A stretch of 8,974 nucleotides of DNA from Lutibacter sp. GTDB taxonomy: Bacteria; Bacteroidota; Bacteroidia; Flavobacteriales; Flavobacteriaceae. Positions within the stretch are counted from its first letter, which is position 1. The number at the start of each line of letters is the position of its first letter. The DNA lies in assembly GCA_030748365.1 (NCBI GenBank), contig JASMME010000041.1, positions 1-8,974 of the forward strand. The letters run 5' to 3'. Positions 6,386 through 8,974 of this stretch are shown in pieces. The notes under the pieces were generated by a model. That model made no database searches. It had not been told where the DNA came from and saw only the letters and a program-made list of their open reading frames with translations. The position numbers and the translations under genes were made by a program.

Positions 6386-7720
6386 TTACACAAAGGTAGG
6401 AACTTTCAACCAATCAAATCTCACCACTCCGTCTCGGTCTATCTCAGTCAGTCTAATCTTGTGAAGCGTATTTACCAGTTGGGGATTCCAGGGGGCCTTT
6501 ACCTTTACGTAGTTTTCGGTAAAACCGTGGATATATCCGCCCTTGTTTTCACCTTCAAACAAGACGGTCAATTCATTTTGCAGCTGACTTTCATAAAAGG
6601 CATTTCGTTTTTTAACGGAGAGACCGCGAAGCATTTTACTCCGCTTATTCCTTACCTTTTGTGGTACCGCGTTTTCCATTTCAATGGCTTCCGTGTTGGG
6701 ACGTTCGGAATAGGTGAATACATGTAGGTAGGCAATGTTGAGTTCACTTAGGTAGCGGTAGGTTTCCAGAAAATCTTCCTCACTTTCACCTGGAAAGCCA
6801 ACGATTACATCGACCCCTATACAAGCATCAGGCATACATTGTTTGATGGCCTCCACCCGGTTGGTATAAATTTCCCGCCGGTATCTGCGTTTCATCAAGC
6901 CCAGTAATTTATCACTCCCGCTTTGCAAGGGGATATGAAAATGGGGAACGAAACTATTGGATGTTGCGATAAAGTCAATGGTTTCGTTTTTTAATAGATT
7001 TGGTTCGATAGAGGAGATTCTCAAGCGTTGGATACCTGGGACCTTATCGAGGGCTTGCACCAGTTCCAGAAAGGTATGCTCGTGTTTTTTGTTTCCGAAT
7101 TCCCCCTTGCCGTAGTCACCGATATTCACCCCGGTTAGCACAATCTCCTTGATGTCTTTACGGGAGATGTCTTCGGCCTTTTCAAGTACATTCTCTAGGC
7201 GGTCACTCCTGGAAATTCCCCGGGCCATCGGAATGGTACAATAGGTACACTTATAATCACAACCATCCTGCACTTTTAAGAAGGCACGGGTTCGGTCACC
7301 AATGGCATAGGAACTGACGTAGAAATCGGCCGCTTCTATTTCACAGGCATGAATTTCACCCAGGTCATTTTTAGACAGGCCATTGAGGTACTCGGTTACC
7401 TTAAACTTTTCAGTGGCGCCCAATACCAGGTCTACCCCGTCAACTGCTGCCAATTCTTCGGGTTGGAGTTGTGCATAACAACCAACCGCAATCACAAAGG
7501 CCTGGTCATTTTGTTTGAGGGCTTTTCTGACAATGGTTTTAAATCGCTTGTCTGCATTGTCGGTTACCGAACAGGTATTGATAACGTACATATCCGCTTT
7601 TTCTTCAAAATCCACCCGTTTAAACCCTTCCTCTTTAAAACTTCTGGAAATGGTGGAAGTTTCCGCAAAATTCAGTTTGCAGCCGAGGGTGTAAAAGGCG
7701 ACTTTTTTTTGTGCATTCAT
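6386..7720 (-). CDS. mtaB: tRNA (N6-threonylcarbamoyladenosine-37) methylthiotransferase MtaB
   Basis: MtaB is a radical-SAM enzyme with two iron-sulfur clusters. It adds a methylthio group to t6A37 of ANN-decoding tRNAs, giving ms2t6A. The 444-residue protein has an N-terminal MTTase domain with cluster ligands Cys14 (TLGCKLN), Cys50 (NTCSVT) and Cys81 (VGCYAQ). The radical-SAM domain has Cys154, Cys158 and Cys161 (CDYKCTYC), followed by TIPMARGISRS. A C-terminal TRAM domain (about 380-437) binds tRNA. LGCKLN, rather than the GCQMN of MiaB, and CTIPMARG place it with MtaB/YqeV. The frame stays open to an ATG at 7774, but I chose the ATG at 7720 because the family N-terminus begins here and because the promoter at 7741-7771 lies inside the longer version. 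Two tRNA sulfur-modification genes (this and mnmA) occur in the window but in different transcription units. Confidence 0.96.
   Translation of the reverse strand: MNAQKKVAFYTLGCKLNFAETSTISRSFKEEGFKRVDFEEKADMYVINTCSVTDNADKRFKTIVRKALKQNDQAFVIAVGCYAQLQPEELAAVDGVDLVLGATEKFKVTEYLNGLSKNDLGEIHACEIEAADFYVSSYAIGDRTRAFLKVQDGCDYKCTYCTIPMARGISRSDRLENVLEKAEDISRKDIKEIVLTGVNIGDYGKGEFGNKKHEHTFLELVQALDKVPGIQRLRISSIEPNLLKNETIDFIATSNSFVPHFHIPLQSGSDKLLGLMKRRYRREIYTNRVEAIKQCMPDACIGVDVIVGFPGESEEDFLETYRYLSELNIAYLHVFTYSERPNTEAIEMENAVPQKVRNKRSKMLRGLSVKKRNAFYESQLQNELTVLFEGENKGGYIHGFTENYVKVKAPWNPQLVNTLHKIRLTEIDRDGVVRFDWLKVPTFV
6391..6418 (-). promoter_or_regulatory. Candidate promoter of the alpha/beta hydrolase gene inside the end of mtaB
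   Basis: On the minus strand TTTG (6418-6415), 16 bases and TACCTTTG (6398-6391) form a TTTG/TAnnTTTG pair. The -7 match is exact but the spacer is about three bases shorter than the preferred 19. The -7 box is part of the last codons of mtaB (Pro-Thr-Phe-Val), so some of the match may be coding coincidence. Confidence 0.35.
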
Positions 7721-7740
7721 TCTCGTACATTTATCGGGCG

Positions 7741-7771
7741 CAAAATTACTGAATTTTATAATGATTGCAAA
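7741..7771 (-). promoter_or_regulatory. Promoter of mtaB (full Bacteroidota consensus)
   Basis: On the minus strand TTTG (7771-7768), exactly 19 bases, and TAATTTTG (7748-7741) match the Bacteroidota TTTG-N19-TAnnTTTG promoter perfectly. Transcription should begin near 7733, giving a leader of about 12 bases before the ATG at 7720. The start codon of the divergent gene (7761) sits between the two elements. Confidence 0.75.
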
Positions 7772-8078
7772 CACCCCGGTCCCTCCTTATTACGCGGTTA
7801 TTTTTACCTCTCTGATGACGAAACCCTCGGAATCTTATCATGAGATGGCTGACAGTATGCTAATGCATGCCCAGCAACAGGAAGGTTTTTTAGGTTTTGA
7901 ACATGCGCGCGAACAGGCTGGAATTACGGTAAGCTATTGGGCCTCTTTGGAAGCCATTCAAGCATGGAGACAACATTCGGAACACCAGAAGGCGATAAAA
8001 AAAGGGCGCAGTACCTGGTACAATGCCTATAAAGTGCGTATTTGTAAAGTAACAAGAGACTATGATGCTGAGAAATAA
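7761..8078 (+). CDS. ABM-domain (antibiotic biosynthesis monooxygenase-like) protein
   Basis: This 105-residue protein is a dimeric ferredoxin-like-fold ABM domain. Some members are cofactor-free quinone-forming monooxygenases or haem-degrading enzymes, but most, including this type, have no proven reaction. Diagnostic segments are PPYYAVIFTS (8-17) as the first strand, EGFLGFEHAR (41-50), GITVSYWASLEAIQAWRQHSEH (54-75) with the Trp/His-rich helix, and WYNAYKVRICKVTRDY (86-101) as the final strand. The start at 7761 is supported because PPYYAVIFTS lies close to the N-terminus in homologues I recall, and the next Met (residue 19) would remove that strand. No clear promoter is seen upstream; the only nearby -7-like octamer is TACATTTA at about 7727. 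Its last 17 bases overlap the next gene, in another frame. Function is unknown beyond family level. Confidence 0.9.
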   Translation: MIANTPVPPYYAVIFTSLMTKPSESYHEMADSMLMHAQQQEGFLGFEHAREQAGITVSYWASLEAIQAWRQHSEHQKAIKKGRSTWYNAYKVRICKVTRDYDAEK

Positions 8079-8974
8079 GCTATACAGTTTGCTATTTATC
8101 TGTTGCTGTCTGACCGCTTGTGCAGACAAGGAGAACGCTGCCCGTGACCAACAAGTCTTTCGCTACAATGAACACAGCAATATCAGCTCCCTAGATCCGG
8201 CATTTGCCAGGGATCAGTCCTCCATATGGATTGCCAATCAGCTTTTTAGTGGCCTGGTACAGTTAGATGATCAACTGGAGGTCTTGCCTGATATTGCCAA
8301 ACGATGGAGCCTCTCGGAAGATGGCAAGACTTATACCTTTGTACTCCGACAGGACGTTCCTTTTCACAAACACGCAGTCTTTGGAAAAGACAGTACCCGT
8401 TTTGTCAGGGCTGCTGATGTGGTCTATTCCTTTAAAAGACTGCAGGATCCTCAACTGGCTTCGCCCGGAGCCTGGGTATTGAAGCGTGTGTCCGATTTTA
8501 GGGCGGTGAACGATTCTGTTTTTCGCATTCGCCTGGCTTCCCCTTTTCCGCCCTTTTTAAGTCTCTTGAGCATGAAATACTGTTCGGTGGTACCTGAAGA
8601 AGTGGTGAGGCACTACGGCCCTGATTTTCGATCTAATCCCATAGGTACAGGCCCTTTTTACTTAAAGTTATGGGTAGAGAACACCAAACTCGTCCTACGG
8701 AAACACCAGGCCTATTACGAAGAGGTGGCAGGCGTTCCGTTGCCTTACCTCGAGGCAGTATCCGTTCGGTTTTTGCCCGATAAGCAAAGTGAGTTTCTAG
8801 CTTTTTTACAGGGAAAACTTGATTTTATCAACAGTATTGACCCTTCCTATAAGGACGAACTATTAACACCACAAGGAGACCTGCAACCCCGTTATGCAGA
8901 TCAGATAGACATGACAAAGGCCCCTTTTTTGAATACGGAATACTTAGGCATATTGATGGACGATTCTGACTCGC
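8062..8974 (+). CDS. ABC peptide/nickel-type solute-binding lipoprotein (SBP family 5), truncated by the window edge
   Basis: The first 304 codons of a substrate-binding protein of the oligopeptide/dipeptide/nickel class (OppA/DppA-like) are present; family members usually have 500-550 residues, so roughly 200 are missing to the right. A lipoprotein signal peptide is visible: positive N-terminus, hydrophobic core, and lipobox LTAC with lipidated Cys20. Family landmarks are SSLDPAFARDQSSIWIANQL (42-61), DIAKRWSLSEDGKTYTFVLR (77-96), RAADVVYSFKRLQDP (116-130), NPIGTGPFYL (192-201) and FLQGKLDFI (248-256). It should deliver peptides or similar solutes to an ABC permease, which is not in view. 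Two adjacent ATGs (8062 and 8065) can start it inside the end of the ABM gene, pointing to one transcript and coupled translation. Residues after Cys20 (ADKEN) are charged but do not clearly match a surface-export signal. Confidence 0.9.
   Translation, partial: MMLRNKLYSLLFICCCLTACADKENAARDQQVFRYNEHSNISSLDPAFARDQSSIWIANQLFSGLVQLDDQLEVLPDIAKRWSLSEDGKTYTFVLRQDVPFHKHAVFGKDSTRFVRAADVVYSFKRLQDPQLASPGAWVLKRVSDFRAVNDSVFRIRLASPFPPFLSLLSMKYCSVVPEEVVRHYGPDFRSNPIGTGPFYLKLWVENTKLVLRKHQAYYEEVAGVPLPYLEAVSVRFLPDKQSEFLAFLQGKLDFINSIDPSYKDELLTPQGDLQPRYADQIDMTKAPFLNTEYLGILMDDSDS

Noticed and set aside
6461..6727. Plus-strand open frame of 88 codons within mtaB
   Set aside because: It lies opposite the TRAM and radical-SAM coding sequence of mtaB, with no promoter box or recognisable domain.
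461..7720. A dedicated sulfur system formed by mnmA, the TauE/SafE protein and mtaB
   Set aside because: The genes are in different transcription units and orientations. MnmA and MtaB are housekeeping tRNA enzymes with unrelated sulfur sources, and the TauE/SafE substrate is unknown. Co-occurrence alone does not support a system.
7349..7843. Long plus-strand open frame (164 codons) across the start of mtaB and into the ABM gene
   Set aside because: It is antisense to the well-conserved mtaB and out of frame with the ABM gene; the translation is rich in Phe and Cys, shows no family motif and looks like a shadow frame.

Overview
The window looks like ordinary chromosomal DNA of a member of the Bacteroidota, most likely a marine-type flavobacterium. 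Three things point there. The subtilase at 1717-3333 ends in a type A C-terminal sorting domain of the type IX secretion system. Several genes are preceded by the Bacteroidota promoter box TAnnTTTG (the mtaB promoter has a full TTTG-N19-TAATTTTG), while Shine-Dalgarno sequences are weak or absent. The MnmA protein carries an extra segment that I associate with flavobacterial homologues. I cannot name a genus. No mobile element, CRISPR array, rRNA or tRNA gene is visible, and base composition looks even throughout.

Layout. A small cold-shock gene (51-242) has its own promoter box and a strong intrinsic terminator (272-299), so it is a stand-alone unit. A rightward group follows: mnmA (461-1648), a secreted S8 protease (1717-3333) and a FabK/nitronate monooxygenase-type flavoenzyme (3335-4276), the last two separated by one base. 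It converges at about 4277-4320 on a leftward group read as mtaB (7720-6386), a small alpha/beta hydrolase (6338-5679), a membrane-anchored MltD-like lytic transglycosylase (5627-4713) and a half-size TauE/SafE membrane protein (4689-4321). Divergent from mtaB, a small ABM-fold monooxygenase-like gene (7761-8078) overlaps by 17 bases the start of a lipoprotein of the peptide/nickel ABC solute-binding family (8062 onward), which runs off the right edge.

Functionally this is a mix of housekeeping and envelope genes. Two tRNA sulfur-modification enzymes are present: MnmA (s2U34) and MtaB (ms2t6A37). The others are an exported protease, a peptidoglycan lytic enzyme, a probable peptide-binding lipoprotein and small metabolic enzymes. 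I found no sign of a new defence, mobile or biosynthetic system. The points worth a second look are mostly regulatory: a direct repeat inside the putative mnmA promoter, a start codon lying between the elements of the divergent mtaB promoter, and gene overlaps. The single-module TauE/SafE protein and the MnmA insertion are also worth checking.
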